Shown here one piece after another: positions 38,161 to 50,947 of a DNA stretch of 64,000 nucleotides. The first letter of the stretch is position 1, and each line of letters opens with the position of its first letter. A program made the translations under genes and the position numbers. Origin of the DNA: Nocardioidaceae bacterium (GTDB lineage Bacteria; Actinomycetota; Actinomycetes; Propionibacteriales; Nocardioidaceae); contig JAUJOD010000005.1 in assembly GCA_030447865.1 (NCBI GenBank), positions 1 through 64,000 of the forward strand. Direction: 5' to 3'. The notes under the pieces are model-generated. The model was not told where the DNA came from and searched no databases. It saw only the letters and a program-made list of their open reading frames with translations.

Positions 38161-38241
38161 GCATTCGGCAAGCCAATTTTCTTTTCCACAGCTGGCCCGC
38201 CACGCTCCAGTTTGTCGGTGGGGTGGTCTATTGTCGTATGC

Positions 38242-39723
38242 ATGTTCGAGCCGGTGGTGCGAGACGACGAGGGGCGGGTGATCGACGCACGCGACCTGCC
38301 CCCAGCCAGGGGGGTGTCGTTGTTCTGCGCGTCGCAGCTTGACCGGTTCACTTCGGTGCTGTCGGCGAACATCGAGGCGCTGGAGGAGGACAACCAGCTC
38401 GAACTCGGTGCCCACCTGAGCTCGTGTGTGGCGACGCTGGAGTGGATGAAGTGCCGGGTCGCGTCAAGCCTGGGAGTCAAGGACGCCACCGACCCAGTCG
38501 TGGCGCACACCGCCGCAGCCGACCGCGGTCGGCCGATCATGCGCACCCTTGGTGGCGACGGTACTCCGGCGGTGTCGGAGTTCTTGGTCCCGGAGGTCGC
38601 GTTGGCGTTCGGCTGCTCCGAACGCGACGCCACCAGCTACCTCGCCGTGGGCCTGGATCTGCGGTTCCGGTTGCGGTGCACCAACGCCGAGTTCGGCGGT
38701 GGCCGGATCAGCTACGGCCACGCCAAGGTGATCTCCGAGGCCACCCGGCACCTACCCGTTGACGCCGCGGAAGCCCTTGACGGTGTGCTGGCCGACGCCG
38801 CGACCACCCGCACCCCCGCCCGGTTGCGGATCCTGGCCCGCCGCAAAGCCGCCGCCGCCGACCCGACCGGGCTCGCCGACCGGCACAGCGACGCGATGAG
38901 CAACCGCGGGACGGCGATGTTCAGCATCGGTGACGGCATGGGCAGCTTCTGCCTCACCACCTCCTTGACGGCGGCGGTCGCGGTCGCCGACCAGATCGAC
39001 GAATGGGCCGCCAAACTCCGCACCCTGCAACCGCAGCTCCCGCTTGACGCGCACCGCGCCGACGCCGCCACCCGGCTCCTGCTCGGCCAGCACCCCCTCA
39101 CCGGCGCCAACCTCCTCGCCCGCCCCGCCGCCGGCACAGACGGCGACACCTCGCCGGCCACCGCGACACCGGAGCTCACCACCTGGCTGCCGGCCCGCAC
39201 CGAGCTGCGGGTCACGATGACCGCTGACACCCTGCTCGGCCTCGACGACGACACCTGCGACCTCGACGGCCACGGCCCGATCACCGCAACCCAAGCCCGC
39301 CACCTCGCCCTCCGATCAGCCCCGGTCACCCTGCGCCGGGTGTTCACCGACCCCGCCGACAACTCCATCCTGTTCCTCGACGCCAACCGCTACCGGTTCA
39401 CCCGTGACCAGATCGCCTGCATCACCACCCTGCACCCCTACTCCACCTTCCCCGGCGCCACCACCCCAGCGACCAGATGCGACATCGACCACCTCAACGA
39501 GTACCGCACCGGGCCACCGGCCGACGCCGACCAGGCAGCCCGATCCGGCGACCCACCCGGCCAAACCATGGTGAGGAACGGTCAACCCCTCGGTCGCCGA
39601 CATCACCGTCCGAAGACCCACGGCGGCTGGAAAGTCCATGCCGACCCCCACGACCCGCACACCTTCCACTGGACCAGCCCACACGGCCGCACCTACACCG
39701 TCAACGACACCGACGGGGCGTGA
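38242..39723 (+). CDS. 13E12/DUF222 HNH endonuclease-like protein
   Basis: 493 aa from the ATG at 38242. The large helical DUF222 domain covers about 30-330 and a C-terminal HNH region about 405-480. The HNH region reads RCDIDHLNEY ... NGQPLGRRHHRPKTHGGW; most relatives have a Cys where the G precedes RRHH, so one zinc-type ligand is missing. These genes are multi-copy and repeat-like in many Actinobacteria (REP13E12 in mycobacteria) and can host phage att sites. Function unproven. The flanking APH pseudogene and VapC relic suggest an unstable area. Confidence 0.88.
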   Translation: MFEPVVRDDEGRVIDARDLPPARGVSLFCASQLDRFTSVLSANIEALEEDNQLELGAHLSSCVATLEWMKCRVASSLGVKDATDPVVAHTAAADRGRPIMRTLGGDGTPAVSEFLVPEVALAFGCSERDATSYLAVGLDLRFRLRCTNAEFGGGRISYGHAKVISEATRHLPVDAAEALDGVLADAATTRTPARLRILARRKAAAADPTGLADRHSDAMSNRGTAMFSIGDGMGSFCLTTSLTAAVAVADQIDEWAAKLRTLQPQLPLDAHRADAATRLLLGQHPLTGANLLARPAAGTDGDTSPATATPELTTWLPARTELRVTMTADTLLGLDDDTCDLDGHGPITATQARHLALRSAPVTLRRVFTDPADNSILFLDANRYRFTRDQIACITTLHPYSTFPGATTPATRCDIDHLNEYRTGPPADADQAARSGDPPGQTMVRNGQPLGRRHHRPKTHGGWKVHADPHDPHTFHWTSPHGRTYTVNDTDGA

Positions 39724-39732
39724 CTCCGCCCC
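39715..39732. terminator. Possible bidirectional hairpin at convergent gene ends
   Basis: GGGGCG and CGCCCC separated by six bases, overlapping the HNH gene stop and ending 14 bases from the convergent DUF2550 stop. No T-tract, which is common in high-GC genomes. Confidence 0.4.
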
Positions 39733-39746
39733 TCAGCGCATGACGG

Positions 39747-40208
39747 TCACTCGAAGATGCGGTCGTGGCGCGGGGGTGCGGCCTCAGTCCATGCCAGGAA
39801 ACCGGTGAGCGCGCTCTCGCTCATCGCGAGCTCGATGGTCCGTCCGGAGTCCAGGCGGGCGGCCACCACCACATGACCGCCGTACAGTGAGAACGCCTCG
39901 GCACCGTGCGGCTTACGCCGGGTGAGCACTGTCAGCCCTCGGGAGAACGTGTACTTCGGTCGGAGCGAGAACGAGAACACCCGAAACCACTCAACGTCGG
40001 AGTCGGAGTACCGGCCTAGACCGAGGGTCCACCCGCGAGCCGACGCCGCCGCACTGGCTTTCGCCGGTGGCTGCATGCGAACGCTGCACTCGAAGGTGCC
40101 CCCGGAGCGGCTCAGTAAGCGACGTCGGACAAACAGGAACACGAAGGCCAGTACGGCAAGCGCCCCTACCAGCCTCAAGCCGTCGAGGAGGCTTGGCCAC
40201 CAAGCCAT
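39747..40208 (-). CDS. DUF2550 membrane protein
   Basis: 153 aa. One N-terminal membrane segment (about 10-30) followed by a basic, soluble domain with FECSVR, RGWTLGLGRYSDSDVEWFRVFS and YGGHVVVA. DUF2550 proteins typically follow atpC in Actinobacteria, as here (14-base gap), so it is probably part of the atp transcript. Role unknown. Confidence 0.88.
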   Translation of the reverse strand: MAWWPSLLDGLRLVGALAVLAFVFLFVRRRLLSRSGGTFECSVRMQPPAKASAAASARGWTLGLGRYSDSDVEWFRVFSFSLRPKYTFSRGLTVLTRRKPHGAEAFSLYGGHVVVAARLDSGRTIELAMSESALTGFLAWTEAAPPRHDRIFE

Positions 40209-40222
40209 TCACACCTCCGCGG

Positions 40223-40614
40223 CTACGACGCCTTCTCCGCTGCCCGGATGCGGGCCTCAGCCAGGCGGACCTTGGCCTCCGCATCAGGTGAGTCGTCGCC
40301 GGCCTGCTGCGCCTGCTCAAGGTCGTTCCTGGCCTTGGTCAGGTCGATCTCGTGCGACAACTCGGCGTGCTCCGCGAGGATCGACACCCGGTTGTTGGCG
40401 ACCGACATGAATCCGCCGTCGACGACGGCATACACACGTTCGTTGTCGATCGTGACGACCTCTACGCCGCTTTCGACCAGCACCGAGAGCACGGGGGCGT
40501 GGTCCCTTAGTACGCCGACCTCGCCGTCGGTCGTCCGGGCGAGCACCAACGACGCCTCGCCCGACCAGACGACGCGGTCGGCAGCGACGAGTTCGACCTG
40601 CAGGTTGTCGGGCA

Positions 40615-40615
<1 letters not shown>
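40223..40615 (-). CDS. atpC: ATP synthase epsilon subunit
   Basis: 130 aa. The N-terminal beta-sandwich (LQVELVAADRVVWSGEASLVLARTTDGEVGVLRDHAPVLSVL) and two C-terminal helices form the central-stalk subunit that couples rotation and inhibits hydrolysis. The start overlaps the atpD stop by one base (TGATG). Confidence 0.95.
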
Positions 40616-42989
<2,374 letters not shown>

Positions 42990-42992
42990 GCC

Positions 42993-44633
<1,641 letters not shown>

Positions 44634-44703
44634 GGCGTTCCTACCTGCTCTCTTTGCTCGTCGTGCTCGGGTGTCCGGCTTGCTTGTTCGGGCTTGATGG
44701 GGG

Positions 44704-45513
44704 CTAGGTGGTGAGGCGGCGGCGCGCTTCGTCGAGGCGGCTGGCGAGGGTGCCGTCGATCACCTCGTCGCCGAGCTGGACGCGGATGCCGCCGAGAACA
44801 GCGGGGTCGACAACGACATTGACGTGCACGTCGCGGTCGTACATACGGCGCAGCGCAGCGACTAGTTGGTCGTGCTCGGCAGTGGTGAGCTCGATAGCGG
44901 TTCGGACGACAGCGACGACGCGGTGCTGGCGGTCCGCAGCCACCTTCTGATAGCCGTCGAGCGCGGCTTCATACGACCGCTCCCGCGAGGCGACTGCCCG
45001 CACTGCGAGCTGGGTCGCCGCCGGCGACGCCTTTGCTTCCAGGAGGGACCGCACCAGTGCTTGCCGGTGTGGTGTGGGTACCTGCGTGTTGCTGATCGCG
45101 TCGCGCAGGCGCGGGTCACCGGTGACGACCCGGCCGAACCTGAACAGCTCGTCTTCGAGGTTGTCAAGGCCGGTGGCTTGTTCTGCTGAGATGACGACTG
45201 CCAACACACCGAGCTGCTCGACGGCGTCGACCATGTCGCTGGCTGCGGACCAGCGGGCTCCGGCTGCGGTGGCGAGCACGTCGACCGCGGCGTCGCCGAT
45301 CTTCCCGCCGAAGATGGCTTGAACCAACGAGGTCTTGGCGTCCGCGCTGGCGGAGGGGTCCGTTAGGGCTCGCCGTAGCGAGCCTTGGCTGCGCAGCACA
45401 TCCGCCACCGCGAACAAGTCCTCGCCCAGGCCGGCGCCACCGCCTGCCGCGGCAAGCTCGCTGACCCGGTCCTGTGACCGGGCGAGACTCTCGGCTGAGA
45501 AACCGCGAAGCAT
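44704..45513 (-). CDS. atpH: ATP synthase delta subunit
   Basis: 269 aa, peripheral-stalk subunit (OSCP type). It is longer than the ~180-residue E. coli protein, as in many Actinobacteria, but is not fused to the b subunit as in mycobacteria. C-terminal motif [27 protein letters not shown] is typical. One-base overlap with atpF (TGATG). Confidence 0.95.
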   Translation of the reverse strand: MLRGFSAESLARSQDRVSELAAAGGGAGLGEDLFAVADVLRSQGSLRRALTDPSASADAKTSLVQAIFGGKIGDAAVDVLATAAGARWSAASDMVDAVEQLGVLAVVISAEQATGLDNLEDELFRFGRVVTGDPRLRDAISNTQVPTPHRQALVRSLLEAKASPAATQLAVRAVASRERSYEAALDGYQKVAADRQHRVVAVVRTAIELTTAEHDQLVAALRRMYDRDVHVNVVVDPAVLGGIRVQLGDEVIDGTLASRLDEARRRLTT

Positions 45514-46070
45514 CAGCGCTGCCTCATCGACGTACCGCTTTGTTCCACTTCGATGCTGTGCCCATCAAGCTCGGCGATGAAGCGATCAACAGTACGCCGT
45601 TTGCGCGCCTCGTCCTCGAGGGATTCACCGACGATGCGGCCAGCCAGGTCGGTCGCCAAGGTGCCGACCTCGGACTTCAGCTGGGCGAGCACCTGTTGGC
45701 GCTCGGCGTCCATCTGGGCAGAGGCGGCGGCGGTGATGCGGCTGGCCTCGGCCTGGGCCTGCTCACGCATCTCGACGACGATCTGCGCACCCTGTTCGCG
45801 CGCCTCCTCACGGATGCGGGCCGCCTCGTGCCGTGCCTCGACAAGCTGCGACCGGTACTGGTTCTCGGCTGCCTCAGCGTTCGCTTTCGCCGTCTCCAAC
45901 TCGTCGAACTGCCGACGGATGCCTTCTTGCCGTTCGGTCAGCGCCTTGTTGATGGGTGGGATGACGTAGCGGGCAAGGACCAGCAGGACCAGCGCAAACG
46001 CGAACAGCTCGGCGAAGAACGTGGCGTTCGGTACGAGGAAGTTGCTCTCTGCCAGATTCGTCGTAGGCAT
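45513..46070 (-). CDS. atpF: ATP synthase b subunit
   Basis: 185 aa. One N-terminal membrane helix (about 15-37, TFFAELFAFALVLLVLARYV) followed by a long charged helix that dimerises as the peripheral stalk. Only one b-type gene is present. Nineteen bases downstream of atpE. Confidence 0.95.
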   Translation of the reverse strand: MPTTNLAESNFLVPNATFFAELFAFALVLLVLARYVIPPINKALTERQEGIRRQFDELETAKANAEAAENQYRSQLVEARHEAARIREEAREQGAQIVVEMREQAQAEASRITAAASAQMDAERQQVLAQLKSEVGTLATDLAGRIVGESLEDEARKRRTVDRFIAELDGHSIEVEQSGTSMRQR

Positions 46071-46089
46071 GACAGGGTGTCCTTAAGTC

Positions 46090-46374
<285 letters not shown>

Positions 46375-46379
46375 CTAGG

Positions 46380-46398
46380 GCCGGAGATTGTCTCCGGC
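46380..46398. other. Intercistronic hairpin between atpB and atpE
   Basis: GCCGGAGA and TCTCCGGC are perfect inverted repeats with a three-base loop, 39-57 bases upstream of the atpE ATG. In atp operons the c subunit is needed in about ten copies per enzyme; an mRNA stem here could protect or process the message. Inference only. Confidence 0.55.
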
Positions 46399-46446
46399 TC
46401 CTGTCCTTACTACTGTGCCGCCACGCTGTAGCAAGCCGTTCACCGG

Positions 46447-47220
46447 TCAGTGCCCCTTACTCAGCTGAGGCTGCGGGTCGGTGGCTGGTTTGCGTTCATC
46501 GTCCGCGGCGCTGTGGCCCTCGCTCGCCATCCCGAAGTAGATGACGGTCAGCAGCGCGAAGATGAACGCCTGAATGAGGCCGATGAACATGTCAAACAAC
46601 CTCCAGATCACGTTCGGTCCCCACAACGCCCAGATCGGGAGGAGGCCGATGATCGCGATCATGATCCCGCCGGCGAAGATGTTGCCGAAGAGCCGCAGCG
46701 CCAGGGTGACCGGCTTGACGAGTTCCTCGATGAGGTTGAGCAGAAACATGGCGGGATGCGGCTGAAAGTAGTGCTTGACGTAGCCCTTCAGCCCGCGTTC
46801 CCGGACGCTGAAAATGTGCACCCCGACAATGACCAACAAGGCGAGTGCGTAGGTCAGGTTGACGTCGGCGGTCGGCGCAGGCAGCAGGTGGAGGCTGGGA
46901 ATGATCTCGAACCAGTTGGCGACCAAGATGAAGACGAACAGCGCGATAGCCAACGGCACCACGAACGGGTGGACTCTGCCGAGGTTCTCCTCCACCTGCC
47001 TGGTGACCTCGCCGACGACCGCCTCCCACATCAGCTGGATCTTGCTGGGGTTCGTGCTCGAGACCTTCGACCGCATCCAGAAGCCCAGGCCGATGACGAC
47101 GAGCCCAGCGATGACGGTCGACCAGATCGTGTCGGCGTTGAACGTCATATTCAGGAATGTGAACGTCTTGTGCTCGCCGATCTCGATGTCTGCCTCGGCG
47201 AGCAGGCTGTCGCCGATCAT
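46447..47220 (-). CDS. atpB: ATP synthase a subunit
   Basis: 257 aa, five to six membrane helices. The essential Arg is in ALRLFGNIFAGG. The start ATG at 47218-47220 (MIGDSLLAEADIEIGEH) overlaps the upstream atpI stop as ATGA; longer readings are shadows. Confidence 0.95.
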   Translation of the reverse strand: MIGDSLLAEADIEIGEHKTFTFLNMTFNADTIWSTVIAGLVVIGLGFWMRSKVSSTNPSKIQLMWEAVVGEVTRQVEENLGRVHPFVVPLAIALFVFILVANWFEIIPSLHLLPAPTADVNLTYALALLVIVGVHIFSVRERGLKGYVKHYFQPHPAMFLLNLIEELVKPVTLALRLFGNIFAGGIMIAIIGLLPIWALWGPNVIWRLFDMFIGLIQAFIFALLTVIYFGMASEGHSAADDERKPATDPQPQLSKGH

Positions 47221-47609
47221 GCCTTCTTCAACTCCCTCAGCAAGGGGATCCCCGTGAGGATCAGCGCGATCAACCGGAATAGGGCCAACCCGAAGAGCGC
47301 TCCGGCGCCGTACGGCCAAAAAAGGACGGTGACGGCAACCGCTGCGAAGGAAACTGCTATCAGCCGCACCAGTGCTGAGGTGGTGAACTGCGCTCGCGTC
47401 ACCATCTCGCCGCTGTCGACTGCACGCCGCAGCGACAGCTCAGTGAGTACATGGTTGACAAAGCCGAGGACGACTCCGACGGCGAGGAACACACCGAGCT
47501 GCCAACGGCCCATCGGCACCGTCACCCATAGACCGGCAGCGGCCATGCCAAGGGCGAGCAGTGCGGCTCGCTTCTGCTCGCCGACGGCTCGCGCGATCGG
47601 ATGGCTCAC
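47217..47609 (-). CDS. AtpI-like protein, ATP synthase assembly
   Basis: 130 aa with four hydrophobic segments (about 15-32, 36-55, 78-97 and 100-120). Position directly before atpB and the size match the variable AtpI/protein I family that helps c-ring assembly. Sequence similarity is weak, so the call rests mainly on context. Confidence 0.75.
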   Translation of the reverse strand: MSHPIARAVGEQKRAALLALGMAAAGLWVTVPMGRWQLGVFLAVGVVLGFVNHVLTELSLRRAVDSGEMVTRAQFTTSALVRLIAVSFAAVAVTVLFWPYGAGALFGLALFRLIALILTGIPLLRELKKA

Positions 47610-47651
47610 GAGACGACCTTTCGTTCGTCGGTCAAGACCTGCGCAGGGGTG

Positions 47652-47876
47652 TCAGGGGCGCAGGGACTGCCTGATCCGAACCCATGAGCCCGCGATCCCG
47701 GCCGTGACCCCGACGGCCAGACCGACGAGCGTCCAGACGGGGACTGTTCCGAGCCTATCGTCAACGAACCAACCGAGGGCAAACCCGGCCACCAGGCAGG
47801 CAAGGTTGAGGGCGCCGATGCCGAGCAGGCCGCCGGCGCCTCGAAGCAATGACGCGTGGTCGTCATCGCTTCTCAC
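47652..47876 (-). CDS. AtpZ/AtpI family small membrane protein
   Basis: 74 aa from GTG 47874-47876, preceded by GGGAG at suitable spacing. Two hydrophobic segments; GFALGWFVDDRLGTVPVWTLVGLAVGVTAG is the typical AtpZ/AtpI pattern. First gene of the atp operon. Confidence 0.8.
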   Translation of the reverse strand: MRSDDDHASLLRGAGGLLGIGALNLACLVAGFALGWFVDDRLGTVPVWTLVGLAVGVTAGIAGSWVRIRQSLRP

Positions 47877-47991
47877 CTAGGTGGCTCCCGTCGCTGCGGC
47901 TGACTGCGGTGCGGGGTCTGGCAACACGGGAGGCTACGTCGCCGTACCAGTCCTGGGCAACTCCGCAATGCGGTGACGGCGGGAGCGCGGT

Positions 47992-48021
47992 GTCGGTCGT
48001 CATGATGTCGGTCGTCATGAT
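47992..48021. repeat. 15-bp direct tandem repeat upstream of atp operon
   Basis: GTCGGTCGTCATGAT is repeated exactly twice in tandem, each copy containing the palindrome TCATGA. It lies between the Rex-type operator and the atp start and could be a protein-binding site. Confidence 0.75.
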
Positions 48022-48068
48022 GGCGGCCGTCCTCAGAAGTCAGGGCCGAAAGCCCGGGCTGGGGTTGC

Positions 48069-48086
48069 TTGTGAAAATTAGCACAA
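48069..48086. promoter_or_regulatory. Rex-type redox operator upstream of atp operon
   Basis: TTGTGAAAATTAGCACAA matches 12 of the 14 defined bases of the Rex operator consensus TTGTGAA-N4-TTCACAA. It stands out as an AT-rich island 193 bases upstream of the first atp gene. Rex is an NADH/NAD+ sensing repressor of respiratory genes; from memory the Streptomyces atp operon is a Rex target. rex itself is not in the window. Confidence 0.65.
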
Positions 48087-48127
48087 AGTCCGTCTGGCGA
48101 CCAAATCGCCCCCTTCCCACCTCAGAG

Positions 48128-48171
48128 TTGTCAGATCGTAGTCGACCCATAGGTCGACTGGAGTCTGACAG
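48128..48171. repeat. Nested palindromic repeat, copy 2
   Basis: TTGTCAGA ... GTCGACC-CATA-GGTCGAC ... TCTGACA. The inner arms are perfect; the outer right arm has one change (TCTGACAG). Tandem with copy 3, 18 bases apart. Confidence 0.85.
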
Positions 48172-48189
48172 GTCCGCGGCGGCCCAGAG

Positions 48190-48233
48190 TTGTCAGAACG
48201 TAGTCGACCCATAGGTCGACTCGAGTCTGACAA
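48190..48233. repeat. Nested palindromic repeat, copy 3
   Basis: TTGTCAGA-5-GTCGACC-4-GGTCGAC-5-TCTGACAA with both arm pairs perfect. It lies 19 bases downstream of the wecA stop on the minus strand, where a terminator would be expected. Confidence 0.88.
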
Positions 48234-48252
48234 GTCGGCGAGGGAGGCGGGG

Positions 48253-49404
48253 TCAGGCCTCGTCGGGCTTGATGATGCCGGAGTGCCCAGGCACCCCGAA
48301 CGTAAGCAACAGGGCTATCGCGGCCATCACGCTGAGCCCGGCCGCTGACCACCAGCCTGAGAACAGGCTCACCACCACCACACCGAACGCCACCAGCGCG
48401 GCCCACAGGTACATCACCAGTACCGCGCGGCGCTGGGAGTGGCCGATTTCCAGCAGCCGGTGATGCAGGTGCTTCTTGTCGGGTGAGAACGGCGACCGGC
48501 CGGCGCGAGTGCGGCGTACGACGGCCAGCACCAAGTCAGCGAACGGCACGAGCAGCACCGAGAACGGCAAAATGAGCGGCAACAGCGCCGGCAGCAAGCT
48601 GGCCTGCGCGCCACCCACGCCTTGGTTGAGCGTGGTGTTCGTGAACTGACCCGTCAGGCTGATCGCGGAGCATGCCAGCAGGAAGCCGATCAACAGCGAG
48701 CCGGAGTCGCCCATGAACATGCGGGCTGGGAAGAAGTTGTGCGGCAAGAACCCGAAGCAGGCCCCCGCCAACGCTGCGGTCAGCAAGGCTGCTGTGGTCG
48801 CCAGTTCGAAGCCGTTGACGAACACCAGCGACACCGAGAACGAGAAGAACGCGGCAGCGCCGATGCCGATCACGCCGGCGGCCAGCCCGTCGAGCCCGTC
48901 GATGAAGTTCACCGCATTGACCGTGGCCACGATCACGAGCACGGTGAGCAACGCGGTTTGGGATGGGTCGAGCGAGAACGTTGAAAGCCCCCTCTGATCG
49001 CCCGGAAAGGGAAGCCACACCATCTGAAAGCCCTGTACAACGACAACTCCCGCCGCCAACACCTGGCCGGCCAACTTCGTGACAGAGTCGAGCTCAAAGA
49101 TGTCGTCGGCGACGCCCACGGCGCACATCACCGCTGCTCCTACGAGCACCGCCTGAGCATCGTCGTAGATGATGTCCCGTTCCGGCGAGTGGCCGAGGAA
49201 CGGCAGTTGGCTGGCGACGAGGAACGCCGCGACGAGTCCACCCAACATCGCCACCCCCCCGAAGTAGGGGATCGGTATCTCGTGCACATCGCGGTCGCGC
49301 ACCCGGGCGACGGCGTGAGTTCGCATCGCGAGCTCCCGCGCGGGCACCGCAAGCACATAGGTCACCGCCAGCGCGGTGATGAAGACCAAGGCGTACTCGC
49401 GCAT
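48253..49404 (-). CDS. Undecaprenyl-phosphate HexNAc-1-phosphate transferase (WecA/TagO type)
   Basis: 383 aa, MraY/WecA family with about eleven membrane helices. It should transfer a GlcNAc- or similar sugar-1-phosphate to undecaprenyl phosphate, starting a cell-wall glycan. Motifs: cytoplasmic DDIFELD, NAVNFIDGLDGLAAG, MGDSGS and the sugar-recognition HLHHRLLEIG. Start overlaps the Sua5 stop by one base (TGATG), placing it in the prfA-prmC-sua5-wecA transcript. Confidence 0.92.
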   Translation of the reverse strand: MREYALVFITALAVTYVLAVPARELAMRTHAVARVRDRDVHEIPIPYFGGVAMLGGLVAAFLVASQLPFLGHSPERDIIYDDAQAVLVGAAVMCAVGVADDIFELDSVTKLAGQVLAAGVVVVQGFQMVWLPFPGDQRGLSTFSLDPSQTALLTVLVIVATVNAVNFIDGLDGLAAGVIGIGAAAFFSFSVSLVFVNGFELATTAALLTAALAGACFGFLPHNFFPARMFMGDSGSLLIGFLLACSAISLTGQFTNTTLNQGVGGAQASLLPALLPLILPFSVLLVPFADLVLAVVRRTRAGRSPFSPDKKHLHHRLLEIGHSQRRAVLVMYLWAALVAFGVVVVSLFSGWWSAAGLSVMAAIALLLTFGVPGHSGIIKPDEA

Positions 49405-50057
49405 CAGTCGGCCTCGGGCACATCGATCGATGGCACGACCGCACGCAGCTGGTCGGTCGTCACCACACCGGCTCGGACCACTTTGAGCGTCTCACCGGTG
49501 GCATCGACGATCGTCGACGGGGTGGCGCCCGGTGTAGGGCCAGCGTCGAGGTAGACGTCGACCGCGTCACCCAGCATGGCTTGCGCCTCCTGCACCGTAG
49601 TGGCGGGCGGGTGCGTCGTCAGGTTGGCACTGCTCACCGCCAACGGCCCGTTGTCGACCAACAGGTCGATGGCATCGGACTGATCGGGCATCCGTACGGC
49701 GACCGTGGACCGGCTGTCACCGAGGTCCCAGCGCAAGCTCGACTGCTGGCGACAAATCAGCGTCAACCCACCCGGCCAGAACGCGTCGGCCAACTCGCGC
49801 GCCTCCGCACTGATGTTGGTCGTCAAGGCGCGCAAGGTGTCAGGACTCCCGATCAGGACGGGCGTAGGCACTTTGCGGCTGCGCCCCTTGGCCCGTAGCA
49901 GTCGACGTACCCCGGCGGGATCAAAGGCGTCGGCCGCCAAACCGTAGACCGTGTCGGTGGGCAGCACGACCAGGCCACTACGGGCAAGAGCCAGCTTCGC
50001 CTCCCCGAACCCAGCCGACCGCTGGACGGGGTCGTTGCAGGAGTACACCGTGCTCAC
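49404..50057 (-). CDS. Threonylcarbamoyl-AMP synthase (Sua5/YrdC/TsaC)
   Basis: 217 aa. It makes threonylcarbamoyl-AMP for tRNA t6A37. Motifs: VLPTDTVYGLAADAFDP, KGRSRKVPTPVLI, FWPGGLTLI and SSANLTTHPPATT. Start GTG at 50055-50057 overlaps the prmC stop as GTGA. Confidence 0.93.
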   Translation of the reverse strand: MSTVYSCNDPVQRSAGFGEAKLALARSGLVVLPTDTVYGLAADAFDPAGVRRLLRAKGRSRKVPTPVLIGSPDTLRALTTNISAEARELADAFWPGGLTLICRQQSSLRWDLGDSRSTVAVRMPDQSDAIDLLVDNGPLAVSSANLTTHPPATTVQEAQAMLGDAVDVYLDAGPTPGATPSTIVDATGETLKVVRAGVVTTDQLRAVVPSIDVPEAD

Positions 50058-50947
50058 CTGGTTATGGTGCCAGGCTCTCCTGAGGAGCGGGGCGCCCGGC
50101 GCGCGCGCACGAACCGTGGCCGGCCGGCGAGATCGCGGCAGTCGCGAACGTCGACCCAGTGGCCGCTCGCCGCGAACACCGCCGGCGCGCTGTCGCCCTG
50201 CACGTCGGCGTGCTCACAAAGGACGAGTCCGCCGCCTACCAGCACTCTCGCGGCCACCTCGGCAACCGTCCTGACCATCTGCATACCGTCGTCGTCGGCC
50301 CACAGCGCCAACGGAGGGTCGAACTGCCTGGCCTCGAGCGCAACGGACTCGTAGGCCGCCATCGGGATGTACGGCGGGTTCGCGGTCACCACCTGCGCCT
50401 GCCCGACGAGGTCGTCGACGGCGTCGGCGATGTCGCCGCAGCGCACCTCGACCGCGGAGCCGGCCGCATTCCTGCTGGCGTAGTCAGCCGCCTGCATCGA
50501 GAGCTCGACCGCGACCACCCGGCAGCCGGCTGCCTCCGTCGCCATCGCCACGGCAACAGCGCCTGACCCCGAGCACAGATCCACCGCCAACGGCTCAGCT
50601 GCTGCGGTCTTGACGAGGCTGCGAAGCTCGTCGATTGCGACCCCCGCCATCACCTCGGTCTCCGGTCGAGGGATGAAGACACCTGGCCCGACCGTCAGGT
50701 CGAGGTGGCGGAAGGCGGCGCGTCCGGTGATGTGCTGCAGCGGTTCGCGGCGCTGCCGCCGAGCAAGCGCGGCGCGGAATGCAATCTCCGCCTCGTCGCT
50801 GAGGCAGCTCAACGCGTGCAGGCGGCTTCTGGGTGTACCCGTGACCCAGGCCAGCAGCGCCTCGGCGTCGGCGCGTCCCGACTCGACACCCACAGCTGTC
50901 AGTCGGTCGGCCGCTTCGGATAGCGCGGCGCGGACACTGCTGGTCAC
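50054..50947 (-). CDS. prmC: Release-factor glutamine N5-methyltransferase
   Basis: 297 aa. It methylates the Gln of the GGQ motif in release factors with SAM. SAM motif [15 protein letters not shown]; catalytic NPPY in [11 protein letters not shown]. Directly downstream of its substrate gene prfA, with GTGA overlap (50944-50947). Confidence 0.95.
   Translation of the reverse strand: MTSSVRAALSEAADRLTAVGVESGRADAEALLAWVTGTPRSRLHALSCLSDEAEIAFRAALARRQRREPLQHITGRAAFRHLDLTVGPGVFIPRPETEVMAGVAIDELRSLVKTAAAEPLAVDLCSGSGAVAVAMATEAAGCRVVAVELSMQAADYASRNAAGSAVEVRCGDIADAVDDLVGQAQVVTANPPYIPMAAYESVALEARQFDPPLALWADDDGMQMVRTVAEVAARVLVGGGLVLCEHADVQGDSAPAVFAASGHWVDVRDCRDLAGRPRFVRARRAPRSSGEPGTITR

Larger units (their letters stand above)
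47877..48252. promoter_or_regulatory. 376-base control region upstream of the atp operon
   Basis: No gene. In minus-strand order from the wecA stop it holds two palindromic repeats (48190-48233, 48128-48171), a Rex-type operator (48069-48086) and a 15-base tandem repeat (47992-48021). A possible -35/-10 pair TTGCCC-N18-TAGCCT sits near 47935-47965 on the minus strand. Confidence 0.6.

Noticed and set aside
47606-47866. 86-codon frame overlapping the AtpZ gene in another frame
   Set aside because: The AtpZ-like frame has clear membrane segments and an RBS; the overlapping frame is its shadow.
48128-48233. dif/XerCD-type recombination site
   Set aside because: The arm lengths and nested layout (8-5-7-4-7-5-8) and multiple copies do not match a single 28-bp dif site.
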